Notes: generated by a model from the sequence alone, not told the origin. Counted from the first letter of the stretch, positions 15,562 through 25,140 are shown. The stretch: 64,000 nt of DNA from Chloroflexota bacterium (GCA_014360755.1 JACIWX010000001.1:372001-436000); one strand, 5' to 3'. Numbers and translations: made by a program.

Positions 15562-17145
15562 TTACTCTGGTTTCTCAGCCAGCATAGGCCGAGTAATCTT
15601 GACTTCGACCAAAATAGCAATAGCCAACATAACGACGAACGCAGCCAGTACCAGTGGCATCAAACCGCTCAGGTTGCCGATGATAATTCCCGTTACACAA
15701 TAATCCGTATCAGCAAATGTCGTGCCACTGAAGCCCGAATTGGCCATCAGGGTAACCAAGAAGGCTTGTAGGAAGGAGTTCAGAAGACCCTGAAATCCTG
15801 CTCCCAGGAAGGCACCACGGCGACCACCTGTGGCATTCCCAATTACGCCCGCTGTGCCGCCCATGAAAAAGCTATGGAACAGCATGGGGATAACTGTTAT
15901 GGGGTATTTGATAACCCATAAAATCACGATCATGATGAACATCCCGATCGTATAGCCCAAGAAGCCAATGAATACACTGTTGGGGCCATAGGGGAACACC
16001 GCCGGGCAGTCCAGAGCGGGGATGGCGTTCGGCACGATTTTGTCAGAGATGCTGCGGAAGAGTGGCACGATCTCTCCGATGAACGTGCGCATACCAAGAA
16101 GGATGATTGCCACCCCTGCGGCAAAGGTGAGCCCTTGCCCCAAAGCCCAGGTAATAGACTCCCAGGTACGAGCATAGACCCCAGCGACACGAATAGACCC
16201 AGTGCAAAACACAGCGAGCAGGCACACAACGGTGACAGCCAAGCCCATGAGCAAGAGCGCCTCACGGAAGAATCCCAGGCTGCTGGATAACCCCATCTTC
16301 TCTGAGTCGGTCTTCTGTGGATCGCCTCCCACGAATTTACCAATCAAGCCAGCCACGCAGTAGCCCATGGTCGCCAGGTGCCCTAGGGCGAAACCTGCAC
16401 CCTTGGTGGCTTTGTGCATAAGGGGCATAGAAAAAGCAGGCATCGTAGTGATCACAATGCCAGAAATGATTGCGCCGTAGACAAGCACTTGTATGCTAGA
16501 TAGGTGTGATGTCGACAGCATGATCGTGCACACAGCGGCGATGAACAAGATATGGTGGCCAGTCAGGAAAATATAGCGCAGAGGGGTAAACCGCGCCAGA
16601 ATGATGTTGACGACGAGTGCACCGAGCATTGTGAAGATGATTTGTGCGCTGAACTTGGTTGCGGCTAGAGCCGTGATCGCCTCATTGACCGGCACGACAG
16701 CCTGCAAATGAAAGGCTTGGGTAATGACCTTGCTCATAGGGGTGAGCACCGCAGCGATCACTGCTGCGCCGCAATGCATGATGGTGACACCCAAAAGGAT
16801 TTTGAAAGCGCTTGTGAGCACGCGCTCAACGTTGGGCGGTCTTTGCTTGCGCTTGCTGGCAGCCACTTCATTGAACACAGGCATCAGCGCGCGTTCCATC
16901 TCCTTATCATCAAGCACGTTCTTAATGACCACCAGCCGTTTTGCCCATTTCCTGCAGCGAGGCGCGAACTCGGGAGTGGTTATAAAAATGTCAACATCTT
17001 GCCGCTGGGCGGTGCCAATGTCTGCAACTTCTATGTCAATATCGGATTCCTGAATGCCATGGCGCTTGAGCACGCGCTCAGCGCTCATGCGGAGCAATAG
17101 CCCGCTGCCCAAGCCCATGCCACAGACCGTGATGATCTTGATCAA
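15562..17145 (-). CDS. PTS permease, ascorbate/UlaBA-type IIB-IIC fusion
   Basis: 527 aa. Residues 1-95 form a IIB domain with the phosphorylation-site loop TVCGMGLGSGLLL (Cys 8). From about residue 110 there is a SgaT/UlaA-type IIC with 10-12 hydrophobic segments and the family stretch IGNATGGRRGAFLGAGFQGL. The UlaA-type IIC group is known for L-ascorbate transport; here it may carry another acid sugar. No IIA, HPr or EI gene is in the window. The start is a TTG at 17145 with a weak ribosome site. The natural family order is split IIC and IIB, so the B-C fusion is notable. Confidence 0.88.
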   Translation of the reverse strand: MIKIITVCGMGLGSGLLLRMSAERVLKRHGIQESDIDIEVADIGTAQRQDVDIFITTPEFAPRCRKWAKRLVVIKNVLDDKEMERALMPVFNEVAASKRKQRPPNVERVLTSAFKILLGVTIMHCGAAVIAAVLTPMSKVITQAFHLQAVVPVNEAITALAATKFSAQIIFTMLGALVVNIILARFTPLRYIFLTGHHILFIAAVCTIMLSTSHLSSIQVLVYGAIISGIVITTMPAFSMPLMHKATKGAGFALGHLATMGYCVAGLIGKFVGGDPQKTDSEKMGLSSSLGFFREALLLMGLAVTVVCLLAVFCTGSIRVAGVYARTWESITWALGQGLTFAAGVAIILLGMRTFIGEIVPLFRSISDKIVPNAIPALDCPAVFPYGPNSVFIGFLGYTIGMFIMIVILWVIKYPITVIPMLFHSFFMGGTAGVIGNATGGRRGAFLGAGFQGLLNSFLQAFLVTLMANSGFSGTTFADTDYCVTGIIIGNLSGLMPLVLAAFVVMLAIAILVEVKITRPMLAEKPE

Positions 17146-17196
17146 CGTTTCCGAACGCTCCCACGATAACTTTTCTATGAGAAAGTGCCCTGTGGC

Positions 17197-18363
17197 CTAC
17201 CGTGCTAGTTCTTCCTTGACCGCTAATTGGATGGCGCCTGGACGACAGATGCTCTTGCACAGCCCACAACCATCGCATTTCTCCCGGTCAATGATTGGTT
17301 TCTTGTCTACGAATTGGATGGCGTCGTAAATACACACGTTCTCGCATTGTCCGCAGGCAACGCATAGTTCGTGGTCGCAGTATGCGAAGTAGCGCGTCTT
17401 GCGGTCATATTGCTCCATGCTGAGCATGTTCTTGCTCGCAACTCCGATGATGTCGGCGAGCCTTTGGATGCCTTTACGCTCCATATAGGCGTTGATTTCG
17501 GCTAACATCTTTTGTACCCACGCATAGCCCTTCAGGTATAGGACAGTGGCTACCTGAACAGTGCTTGCACCGGCGAGGAGGCATTTGATGACGTCATTGC
17601 CCGTCATGACGCCTCCAGTGGCGCTAATAGGGATTTTCACTTGGGGATACGTAACGATAACCCAGCGCAATATGGAGTAGAGTGCCCAACTGCCGCCATG
17701 TCCCGCGAGACCGCCGAACAGAATTGGCTTCTGGGTTTCGATGTCGATTTCGATGCCGGTGGAGCGGTTCATCATGGTCAAGCCATCAGCGCCCGCTTTA
17801 TCCAGACAAATCGCTGTATACAACGGGTTTGCCATCTGCCGCGACATTTTGGGGATGACCGGGATTTTGACCTTCTGCTTACATGCCTGCAAGGCGGCCA
17901 GTGTGATAGAGTGGATATCGTGAGCGGGATCGCGGATCAGAAGGCCGGTAGGACAGGTCGGCACAATTTCAATGGCATCGGCTCCCGCTTGTTCGCAAAC
18001 AGCAGCGTAATGTGCCCAGCTCTCGGGGTTGATGCAGTTGATGCTGGCGATGACCGGAATAGAGACTCGTTCCTTAGAGCGGCGTACCGTTTCGGCGTAG
18101 TCGTCTATATCGCCGTAGTAGGCTTGTTCATAGCTGTAAAAAGTGGTTGATTCATAGCCTTTGATACCACTGCGCAGCACCGCAAAGCGGGGAAAGGGAT
18201 TGTAGCGCATGAGAACTTCTTCTTGTACCGATTTGAGGACGACCGCGCTGTACCCATTGTCCTCACACTTTACCGCTTGTTCTGCGTCACGGGTTGTACC
18301 CGCCGATGCAGCAATAATAGGATGTGCAAGCGTTATTCCCGCATAAGAAGTGCTCTTGTTCAC
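17197..18363 (-). CDS. Dihydroorotate dehydrogenase-like flavoprotein with C-terminal 2[4Fe-4S] ferredoxin domain (PreA-like)
   Basis: 388 aa. Residues 1 to about 310 are a DHOD-like FMN TIM barrel (start AGITLAHPIIAASAGTT; ISATGGVMTGNDVIKCLLAGA near the end). It is followed by two CxxCxxCxxxC clusters (CVACGQCENVC and CDGCGLCKSIC). The layout matches PreA/dihydropyrimidine dehydrogenase-type enzymes that pass electrons through ferredoxin clusters to flavin. The MNRSTG segment replaces the usual pyrimidine-binding context, and no PreT partner is present. Embedded in a sugar cluster, it may reduce or oxidise a pathway intermediate; substrate unknown. Confidence 0.85.
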   Translation of the reverse strand: MNKSTSYAGITLAHPIIAASAGTTRDAEQAVKCEDNGYSAVVLKSVQEEVLMRYNPFPRFAVLRSGIKGYESTTFYSYEQAYYGDIDDYAETVRRSKERVSIPVIASINCINPESWAHYAAVCEQAGADAIEIVPTCPTGLLIRDPAHDIHSITLAALQACKQKVKIPVIPKMSRQMANPLYTAICLDKAGADGLTMMNRSTGIEIDIETQKPILFGGLAGHGGSWALYSILRWVIVTYPQVKIPISATGGVMTGNDVIKCLLAGASTVQVATVLYLKGYAWVQKMLAEINAYMERKGIQRLADIIGVASKNMLSMEQYDRKTRYFAYCDHELCVACGQCENVCIYDAIQFVDKKPIIDREKCDGCGLCKSICRPGAIQLAVKEELAR

Positions 18364-18374
18364 CAGCGGTATCC

Positions 18375-19271
18375 TTATAAGTTTTTGATGATATTGCGAA
18401 TGTACTCTGCGGCACGCACCATTCCTTCGGCAGCAGGGGGTAAGTCAATCTGTTGCCATCTGCGCTCGTATTCCAGCGAAATCCAGCCATCATAGCCGAT
18501 TTCCTTCAGTTTTCTGAGGATAGCTGGCCAATCAAGGATTCCCTCGCCTGGAATGCGGGAATGCACAGTACGCTCTGATTCAGGAACGAAAGCCACCGTG
18601 GAAAATTTTGCTTTCTGGGGTTTCCCTCCGCGGTAGACGAGGTCTTTGCAATGAACATAAAATATCTTATCTTTGAGCAGTTCGATGGCTTCCTCGTATT
18701 CCTCCGCGGGGAAAAAGGCGAGATTCGCTTGGTCATAGAGTGCACCGACGTTGGGGTGGTTGATCTCCCGCAGGATCTCCGCCGTCCTCGCCGCGGTAGT
18801 GGTCATAGTGCCAAAGTGGGTTTCCAGACACAGTTTCACATCCCGTTCTGCCGCATAGTCGCCGCATTCGCGCATTGATTTCACAAGCGCCTGCAGCTTT
18901 TCTCCGCCTGGATCAGTCTCTCCATCTACGAACTTGCCTCCGTAAATGCGGATGTGATGACAATCGAGCAAAGCAGCCATGTCAATCACTCGTTTCAGAT
19001 CGGCACATTCCTTTTGGCGCACTTCCTCGTCAAGCGCATTGTACAGGTTGAGGTAAGGCGTAAGCCCCGCAACCAGTAGGCCGGCACGTTGTACTTTATC
19101 CTTCACGGATAGGACTTCGGCGTCGCTTGCTGCAAGAGGGATAGCGCAGCGGTAGCCGTCTGTCTGCACAATAATCTCAATGCCATCTAATCCAATTTGG
19201 GCGAAAAATGCAATCGCCTCATCAAGACTGTATTCAGGTGTGCCCATGGTGTGTCCAGCGATCTTCATCAT
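18375..19271 (-). CDS. Sugar phosphate isomerase/epimerase (TIM barrel)
   Basis: 298-aa xylose-isomerase-like barrel (IolE/hydroxypyruvate isomerase superfamily). Metal-site strands are visible as KLCLETHFGT, ALYDQANLAFF, FYVHCKDLV and GWISLEYERRW. Its ATG overlaps the stop of the upstream dehydrogenase gene by 4 nt (translational coupling), and 11 nt separate it from the PreA-like gene. It forms a dehydrogenase-isomerase pair like the one at 11291-13620, but the sequences are not close copies. Confidence 0.9.
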   Translation of the reverse strand: MMKIAGHTMGTPEYSLDEAIAFFAQIGLDGIEIIVQTDGYRCAIPLAASDAEVLSVKDKVQRAGLLVAGLTPYLNLYNALDEEVRQKECADLKRVIDMAALLDCHHIRIYGGKFVDGETDPGGEKLQALVKSMRECGDYAAERDVKLCLETHFGTMTTTAARTAEILREINHPNVGALYDQANLAFFPAEEYEEAIELLKDKIFYVHCKDLVYRGGKPQKAKFSTVAFVPESERTVHSRIPGEGILDWPAILRKLKEIGYDGWISLEYERRWQQIDLPPAAEGMVRAAEYIRNIIKNL

Positions 19272-20242
19272 TTCTCATTGCTCCAGTTTTTGGATAAGTC
19301 GGGCAAGCCTGCTGCCCGTAATATTCGATGCATCAGTTCATGGGTCTTGTAGGCATCTTCGGCACAGGTCAGCGGTTTTTCGCGCGTTCTGACACAGTGG
19401 AAAAAGTGTTTGATGCAATCTTCGAAACCAAGGCGGTGCACCACCGTGCACCAACCCTTGTTCAGCGGGGTCATGGTCTGCCCTTCCTCTCGGTCGGGAT
19501 AGATGACCTTGTAGCTGTCGAGATTGTCGCTGATTGCCGTGATGCCGCCGCCGTACATTTCGACATGCTCCCGCCATTGTCCTGCCTCGCGAGAGGCGAC
19601 CAGCAGCCCGATGCCACCGTTCTGAAACCCGAGCAGTGCCGTACATGCATCTTCGTAGAATGGATCTGTGAACAAGGCACGAGCCTCAACACTTTCGCAT
19701 TCACCCAGAATATGACGCAACAGGTCAACCATGTGGATGGCATTTTCCAAAGTTCCGCGGAATTCCTTGAACTCGCGACTCTTGTTGGCAATTACGAGGT
19801 GGGGGCGTTTGTTGCCGAAGGCAGCTAATGCGCGGGTATTGCAAGGCGCAAACCGACGGTTAAAGGCGACCATTAACAACCGTCCCGACTTGGCTGCAGC
19901 ATCTGCCAGCAGGGCGCACTCGCCCAAGGTCATGGCAAGTGGCTTTTCGCAAAGGACATCCAGTTTGCGATCAAGTAAGGGAAGGAGATATTCCTTGCGC
20001 ACTGTTTTGGGGGTCAGAAGTACTGCACAGTCGAGGTCGGTGTCCAGGAACTCGGTGAATGTCTTGCACGCCTTCTGTGCACCAAAACGAGAGGCAGCGC
20101 GCTGGGCGTTCTGAAAAGTCCTACTGTACACCGCCGCAATTTCCACATCTGGCATGGATGCCAGAACTGGGAAATGAGCAATCTGCGCGATGGCTCCCGT
20201 TCCGATCACGCCAACTCTTATTTTTCTTTGCTCTGTCATCAT
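19268..20242 (-). CDS. Gfo/Idh/MocA-family oxidoreductase
   Basis: 324-aa NAD(P)-dependent dehydrogenase. The Rossmann motif VGVIGTGAIAQIAHFP and the catalytic-lysine motif LCEKPLAMTLGE are clear, followed by the C-terminal substrate domain. Couples to the downstream isomerase (4-nt overlap) and follows the Liv transporter genes by 12 nt, so import and first oxidation step are probably on one transcript. Likely substrate: a sugar, cyclitol or sugar acid. Confidence 0.9.
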   Translation of the reverse strand: MMTEQRKIRVGVIGTGAIAQIAHFPVLASMPDVEIAAVYSRTFQNAQRAASRFGAQKACKTFTEFLDTDLDCAVLLTPKTVRKEYLLPLLDRKLDVLCEKPLAMTLGECALLADAAAKSGRLLMVAFNRRFAPCNTRALAAFGNKRPHLVIANKSREFKEFRGTLENAIHMVDLLRHILGECESVEARALFTDPFYEDACTALLGFQNGGIGLLVASREAGQWREHVEMYGGGITAISDNLDSYKVIYPDREEGQTMTPLNKGWCTVVHRLGFEDCIKHFFHCVRTREKPLTCAEDAYKTHELMHRILRAAGLPDLSKNWSNEK

Positions 20243-20254
20243 GTTTATGCCTTG

Positions 20255-20953
20255 TTATCCTCCGAGATACGCGCGCTTAATTTCTTCATCGTTAAAAAGA
20301 TCGGCAGACTTGCCGTGTTTGCGGATCCTTCCATTCTCCAGCACATAGGTGTAGTCGGAGATCATCATCGCCTTACGGGCGTTTTGCTCCACCAACAGGA
20401 CCGTGATGCCTGAGCGAACGATCTCTGTGATGATATCAAAAACTTGATTGACAAGTACCGGCGCAAGGCCGAGGCTCGGTTCATCCAGCAATAGGATCTG
20501 CGGCTCCGCCATCAACCCACGCGCGATAGCCAACATTTGCTGTTCTCCACCTGACAATGTCCCAGCCAACTGGGAGCGTCGCTGGCCCAGGATCGGAAAC
20601 AACTCGTACATTTCGCGCATCTTCTTTTTTGCGGCAGAAGCACTGATACGCCATCCGCCCATGAGCAAATTCTCGGCAACGGTAAGGTTGGGGAAAACGC
20701 GGCGTCCTTCGGGAACTTGGATAATGCCTGCCTTCACAACTTCGTGTGGCGAGGTGGGTAATGGCCTATTATTCAGGAGAATCTCGCCGCTTCGCCGCTT
20801 CACAACTCCGGATATGGTATTGAGCAGGGTGCTTTTGCCGGCACCGTTTGAGCCAATAATGGAAACGGCCGACCCTTTTTCGACCGACAAAGTCACATCG
20901 TCGAGAGCAACTACGTGGTCATAATTGACACAGAGATTTCTGATTTGTAACAC
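20255..20953 (-). CDS. livF: Branched-chain-type ABC transporter ATP-binding protein
   Basis: LivF-type ATPase of about 232 aa. Walker A IGSNGAGKSTL, signature LSGGEQQMLAIARGLM, Walker B ILLLDEPSLGLAP and the LLVEQNARKAM segment are typical. GTG 20953 matches the normal family start (residues VLQIRNLC); a TTG six codons upstream is also possible. It overlaps the 3' end of the LivG gene, as is common in liv operons. The pathway context suggests that this 'branched-chain' importer moves a carbohydrate-derived solute. Confidence 0.92.
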   Translation of the reverse strand: MLQIRNLCVNYDHVVALDDVTLSVEKGSAVSIIGSNGAGKSTLLNTISGVVKRRSGEILLNNRPLPTSPHEVVKAGIIQVPEGRRVFPNLTVAENLLMGGWRISASAAKKKMREMYELFPILGQRRSQLAGTLSGGEQQMLAIARGLMAEPQILLLDEPSLGLAPVLVNQVFDIITEIVRSGITVLLVEQNARKAMMISDYTYVLENGRIRKHGKSADLFNDEEIKRAYLGG

Positions 20954-21725
20954 TGCTACTGTCCTCTCCAATATATGCCTTGATAACCTCGGGATCGTTG
21001 CACACTTCCTGGGGTTTGCCGTGCGTCAAGAGGTTCCCGAAGTTGAGCACGTAGATGTGTTCTGACAACTCGTTGACCACTTGCATGCGATGTTCAATGA
21101 TCAGAATCCCGAAACCGAATCGTTGCTTGAGTTCTGCGATGAGTCCGATGAACGCTGCCAGTTCACTAGGGTTGAGGCCCGCCGCTGGCTCATCCAGCAT
21201 CAGCAATTTGGGTTGGCTGACGATAGCGCGTGCAAGTTCAACACGACGCTGCAATCCGTAGGGCAAATCGGTGGGGTGCTCGTCTCTGTACTTGCTCAAG
21301 CCTACGATTTGCAGTGCCTCGAGTGCGCGGAGCATGTTCGTTTTGTCTATTTGACGTTTGTGAGGCAATCCTAGCATCGCACTGAACAGCGAGTAGTTGC
21401 TGTAGGCATCAAGTGCGGTCATCACGTTTTCAAGAACGGTGAGCCCCTTGAAGAGGCGGATATTTTGAAAGGTGCGTGAAACCCCCATTCTAGCGATTTC
21501 GTGCTGCGGTTTGCCGACGATATCTTTCCCCATGAAGAGGATCCTACCCGCGTCCGGTTTGTAGACACCGGAAATCAAATTAAAGATGGTGGTCTTGCCA
21601 GCTCCGTTAGGGCCAATGATGCTAATAATCTGATTGCTGTCCATCGACAGCGAAACATCTCTGACAGCGCGTACACCACCAAAGCTCTTGGAGAGATTGT
21701 ATATTTCGAGCAACTTCCCCATCAC
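20919..21725 (-). CDS. livG: Branched-chain-type ABC transporter ATP-binding protein
   Basis: 268-aa LivG-type ATPase. Starts LLEIYNLSKSFGGVRAV; Walker A IGPNGAGKTT, the family segment GVSRTFQNIRLF, the signature LPYGLQRRVELARA and Walker B LLMLDEPAAGLNP are all visible. 2 nt separate it from livM. The last residues extend over the livF start. Functions with LivF as the cytosolic motor of the importer. Confidence 0.94.
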   Translation of the reverse strand: MMGKLLEIYNLSKSFGGVRAVRDVSLSMDSNQIISIIGPNGAGKTTIFNLISGVYKPDAGRILFMGKDIVGKPQHEIARMGVSRTFQNIRLFKGLTVLENVMTALDAYSNYSLFSAMLGLPHKRQIDKTNMLRALEALQIVGLSKYRDEHPTDLPYGLQRRVELARAIVSQPKLLMLDEPAAGLNPSELAAFIGLIAELKQRFGFGILIIEHRMQVVNELSEHIYVLNFGNLLTHGKPQEVCNDPEVIKAYIGEDSSSVTNQKSLCQL

Positions 21726-21727
21726 CG

Positions 21728-22651
21728 TTATCCTTGCTCTGCTTCCTGCGCTTGAGACGGGGCGAAGACTCTTTTGAAAAACCTTCCCACTGCTAGCGCA
21801 ATCCGCTTAATTGTTTTCCTATCAAGTTCTGTCTCACCGAAAAGCCCCTGGGGGCGGAAATTAACGATGAAAAGCACAGTGATACAGTAAATCACGATGC
21901 GCAACGCATCAGAAAAGCGGAAGATTTCTGGGATAAGGCCGAGAACGATTCCCGCGAAGACTGATCCTGTCAGGCTGTTCACTCCGCCGAAAAATACCAT
22001 GACAATCCACATGGATGATTGCGTCCAACCAAACGCCGCGGAGTCCAAGTAGGTGGTGGTATGGACATAGAGACAACCGCCAAGGGCAGAAATAGCGCCT
22101 GCCAAGGTAAAGACCAGCAACTTCACCCGCGCGACATCAATGCCCATGGAGGCAGCGGCGAGTTCATCACTCTTAATCGCGATGCATTCGCGACCGAAGC
22201 GTGAATTTTTGAGATTCCAGATGAAGAGGATCATGAGCACAAAGATCACAATAATCATGGGACGGGTTGTGTATTTCGGAACCGCCGTAAGCCCTAAAGC
22301 CCCACCGGTGATGCTAGCGGTGTTGTTCAGGAATGCTACTAACGCCTCGCTGAACCCTAGGCTGACGATGGCAACATAGTCACGGCGCAGTTTCACCGCA
22401 GGTAAGCCGATCAAGAAGCCAAATAGTGTGCCTGTCAACACTGCCGCAGGCATGGTAACAAGCAGGGGCATGTGGAGGTATTTCGAAAGCATTGCGGCAG
22501 CATAACCGCCAACCGCCATAAAGGCGGCTTGTCCCATGGAGAACATGCCGGTAAGGCCGGTAAGCACATATACGCCCAGCATTCCTATCATCAGAATCAG
22601 GACATTGTCGATGAGAAAAGAGTACAGGTAGCTTAGATATGTCGCGGACAC
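21728..22651 (-). CDS. livM: Branched-chain-type ABC transporter permease
   Basis: 307-aa polytopic permease with about 8-10 hydrophobic segments. LTGMFSMGQAAFMAVGGYAAA and the loop LGFSEALVAFLNN are LivM-family landmarks. GTG 22651 has GGGAGG 5 nt upstream and is preferred over the GTG at 22657, which overlaps the ribosome site. The 184 bp between this gene and livH contain no recognisable gene. Confidence 0.92.
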   Translation of the reverse strand: MSATYLSYLYSFLIDNVLILMIGMLGVYVLTGLTGMFSMGQAAFMAVGGYAAAMLSKYLHMPLLVTMPAAVLTGTLFGFLIGLPAVKLRRDYVAIVSLGFSEALVAFLNNTASITGGALGLTAVPKYTTRPMIIVIFVLMILFIWNLKNSRFGRECIAIKSDELAAASMGIDVARVKLLVFTLAGAISALGGCLYVHTTTYLDSAAFGWTQSSMWIVMVFFGGVNSLTGSVFAGIVLGLIPEIFRFSDALRIVIYCITVLFIVNFRPQGLFGETELDRKTIKRIALAVGRFFKRVFAPSQAQEAEQG

Positions 22652-22840
22652 CCCCACCTCCCAAGTATCACTCGTTCCTACTTATCCCCACCCTTGTTGG
22701 GCCGAAAATGCCTTGAGGACAGCGATAAGCAGCCTGAAGCCCTCGGGGCAACTGGGTCTTGCCAATCCAGCGGGGTACTCGTCTCTGCCGGTAATTCGTG
22801 CGGGGATCATTGCTCATACCTCGCAAAGGCTGGCTGACCT

Positions 22841-23728
22841 CTAGGCTTTTTCCATTGCAAAGACGCCTGCCAGGCCCTGTGGACGGAGGAATAGAAAGAT
22901 CAGCACGAAAAAGAAGGTGCCGACTGGGGCGAGGCTGGTGCCGAGGATGACTGAGAAAGCTGTCTCGACCAGGCCAAGAATGAGCGAAGCAAACAGTGCA
23001 CCATTGAGGCTGCCGAGGCCGCCGATGACAGCAACCATAAAGCCCTTCACAGTGTACATGCTGCCAATCTGGGGCGAAAGGATCGTGCGAATTCCAACGA
23101 ACACACCCGCGACCCCGGCAAGGGCGCCTGCGATGAAGAAGGTTGCCAAAACGACCAGGTCAACGTTAACTCCCATCAGGCTCGTGGTGCGTGGATCCAC
23201 AGATAAGGCGCGAACAGCCATGCCAAAGCGCGTCTTTTGCAATACCAAGATCAAAATGCCGAGTATGACAGCCGCAATCGCTAGCATCATAAAGTTAGAA
23301 ATGTCAAAACTGATGTTGCCAATCCGGAAAAATCGTTGTTTGAAGAAGTTTGGATAGGAGTAGAAAAGGCCGCTGAACCTGAGCGTAACCAAGTTCTGCA
23401 AGAGCATCCCCATCGTAATGGATGAGACAAAGAACAACAAGACTTGTTTGGAGGATTTGCGCAAGCGATGAAAGCTGATGAGTTCTACCAGAATGTTGAT
23501 CAACCCACCACACAGAGCAGCGACAGCCAGGGTTAGCCATAGGTTGGCGCCTATAATCCTGGTGGCGAGCAGTCCCAAATAGGCGCTGCACACCATGGTG
23601 CCGCCATGCGCAAAGTTCGAAAACTTTAGAATGCTGAATATCAGCGCCCAGCCCACGGCAATAATCGCGTACATTGCGCCGTTGGAAACTCCGCCTATCA
23701 GCAACTGTAGATAGTAACTGAAGTTCAC
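22841..23728 (-). CDS. livH: Branched-chain-type ABC transporter permease
   Basis: 295-aa LivH-type permease. NGAMYAIIAVGWALIFSILK and FSNFAHGGTMVCSAYLG match the family start, and VIGGLGSLNGALFASLILG lies near the C-terminus. GTG 23728 follows AGGAG at 8 nt. An 11-bp hairpin between the binding-protein gene and this one probably lowers permease output relative to the binding protein. Confidence 0.93.
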   Translation of the reverse strand: MNFSYYLQLLIGGVSNGAMYAIIAVGWALIFSILKFSNFAHGGTMVCSAYLGLLATRIIGANLWLTLAVAALCGGLINILVELISFHRLRKSSKQVLLFFVSSITMGMLLQNLVTLRFSGLFYSYPNFFKQRFFRIGNISFDISNFMMLAIAAVILGILILVLQKTRFGMAVRALSVDPRTTSLMGVNVDLVVLATFFIAGALAGVAGVFVGIRTILSPQIGSMYTVKGFMVAVIGGLGSLNGALFASLILGLVETAFSVILGTSLAPVGTFFFVLIFLFLRPQGLAGVFAMEKA

Positions 23729-23756
23729 AGGTTTCACTCCTATCCGTACTAAAGAG

Positions 23757-23795
23757 GGGCTTGCCCCTGCCCTACGTTTCGGCGGGGGCAAGCCC
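23757..23795 (-). terminator. Intercistronic hairpin between livK-type gene and livH
   Basis: GGGCTTGCCCC (23757-23767) pairs perfectly with GGGGCAAGCCC (23785-23795). On the minus strand it is followed by CTCTTT, a poor U-run, so it is more likely a partial terminator or 3'-stabiliser for the upstream binding-protein message than a full stop. Confidence 0.6.
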
Positions 23796-23821
23796 ACCGC
23801 AGGTCAAACTAGAAAAGGTGC

Positions 23822-25063
23822 CTATTGCTTGAGATACTCAGGAACGTAGTACCCCAGGTTTGTGTACACGCCATTTTCGATATTGTAGATATACATACCG
23901 AGGCCTAAAGGCATGTGAGTCTTGGGGTCAATGCGGAAATCATCAGTGATCAAGCACTTCACGCCCGAAATATTCTCAAGCGCATCGCGGATCGCCGCAC
24001 GGTTATCACTGCCAGCTTTCTCTATGGCTGCCTTAGTGACCAGGATGGTGTCATAAGCAATCCAGGACTTGGGTGTAGGCTTCTCGTTGTAAGCTGCGAT
24101 ATAGGCGGCGGTCACATCGGCAAGGTGAGGAGCCTCCATGTCGAGGTTAACCGGGAAGTAGATACGGCTCGCAGCCTTGGGATCGGATACGAGTGTTGCA
24201 AAGGGATAGCTGAAGTCGAGGCTTCCGCACTGCACGATATCCATCCCCATCTGGTACATCTGGTTGGTCGCTACAACAAGAAGCTGGGTGTTGCAAGCAT
24301 TGAACAGGAATTCGGCGCCACTGTTCTTGATGGCAGTAAGTTGAACCGTCAGATCGGTGTCAGCGATCTTGCATTTCTGGAAGGTTGTGATCTCAATGCC
24401 AACCTTCTTGGCATAATCCAGGAAGGCATTGGCTTGCGTAACGCAGTAGGCATGATCCTCTGCAACGAGAACCGCGGCTTTCTTCAGTCCTAGTTTCTCA
24501 AACGGGTAGGCGCCACCGATGATGCCGGTCTGAATAGCCGACGGCTGGACGAGGAACATGTAGGGATGTAGAGAATCGAGTTTCTCACCCAACATGCAGC
24601 GTGGGTCGCCGAACTGACCGAAGAAGACAAGGCCCTTTTCATCGGCAACAGGTGCAACAGCAAGGCCTACGTTGGAGAATGGAGGGCCTACAACGATGGC
24701 TGCCTTATCCACGTCGGCTAGGCGCTTGAAGAGGGAAATGGCTTCCTGGGGATCGCTCCGGCAGTCGTAGACGATCAGCTTGACTGGACGGCCGAGAATC
24801 CCTCCTTTAGCGTTGATGTCATTGACAGCGAGTTCCCAGCCGCGTGCAACTGCAGTACCCAGAACTGAACCATTGCCCGTAAGGTCTGTGATGCCACCGA
24901 TGATAATAGGCTCTTTGACCTCTGGGGTCGGTTGCGCAGTTGGCTCAGCCGGCTTGGTGGGTGCAGGGGGCGGCGTGGGCGTTGGCTTTGCAGGCTGGCC
25001 ACAAGCCGCAACCAGCGACACTGCGAGCACCAGTGTAAGCACAGCGACGAGCAGTTTCTTCAT
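23822..25063 (-). CDS. Branched-chain-type ABC transporter substrate-binding lipoprotein
   Basis: 413 aa. Signal peptide with lipobox VAAC (Cys 21), a Pro/Thr linker to about residue 50, then a type-1 periplasmic-binding fold opening IIIGGITDLTGNGSVLG and GWELAVNDINAKGGILGRPVK, as in LivK/AmiC-like proteins. It delivers solute to LivHM. First gene of the liv operon with its own strong promoter. The ligand cannot be deduced; the surrounding sugar enzymes make an amino-acid ligand unlikely. Confidence 0.93.
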   Translation of the reverse strand: MKKLLVAVLTLVLAVSLVAACGQPAKPTPTPPPAPTKPAEPTAQPTPEVKEPIIIGGITDLTGNGSVLGTAVARGWELAVNDINAKGGILGRPVKLIVYDCRSDPQEAISLFKRLADVDKAAIVVGPPFSNVGLAVAPVADEKGLVFFGQFGDPRCMLGEKLDSLHPYMFLVQPSAIQTGIIGGAYPFEKLGLKKAAVLVAEDHAYCVTQANAFLDYAKKVGIEITTFQKCKIADTDLTVQLTAIKNSGAEFLFNACNTQLLVVATNQMYQMGMDIVQCGSLDFSYPFATLVSDPKAASRIYFPVNLDMEAPHLADVTAAYIAAYNEKPTPKSWIAYDTILVTKAAIEKAGSDNRAAIRDALENISGVKCLITDDFRIDPKTHMPLGLGMYIYNIENGVYTNLGYYVPEYLKQ

Positions 25064-25140
25064 TTTGTTATTCCTCCTTAGTAGTTTTTGGTTGTTCTTG
25101 CATTTTCACAGCAGGGACTTAGTCTAGCCGTGAGATTGGT

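Noticed and set aside
15930-16343. 137-aa minus-strand ORF inside the PTS gene
   Set aside because: Out-of-frame shadow of the IIC domain with no ribosome site or domain.
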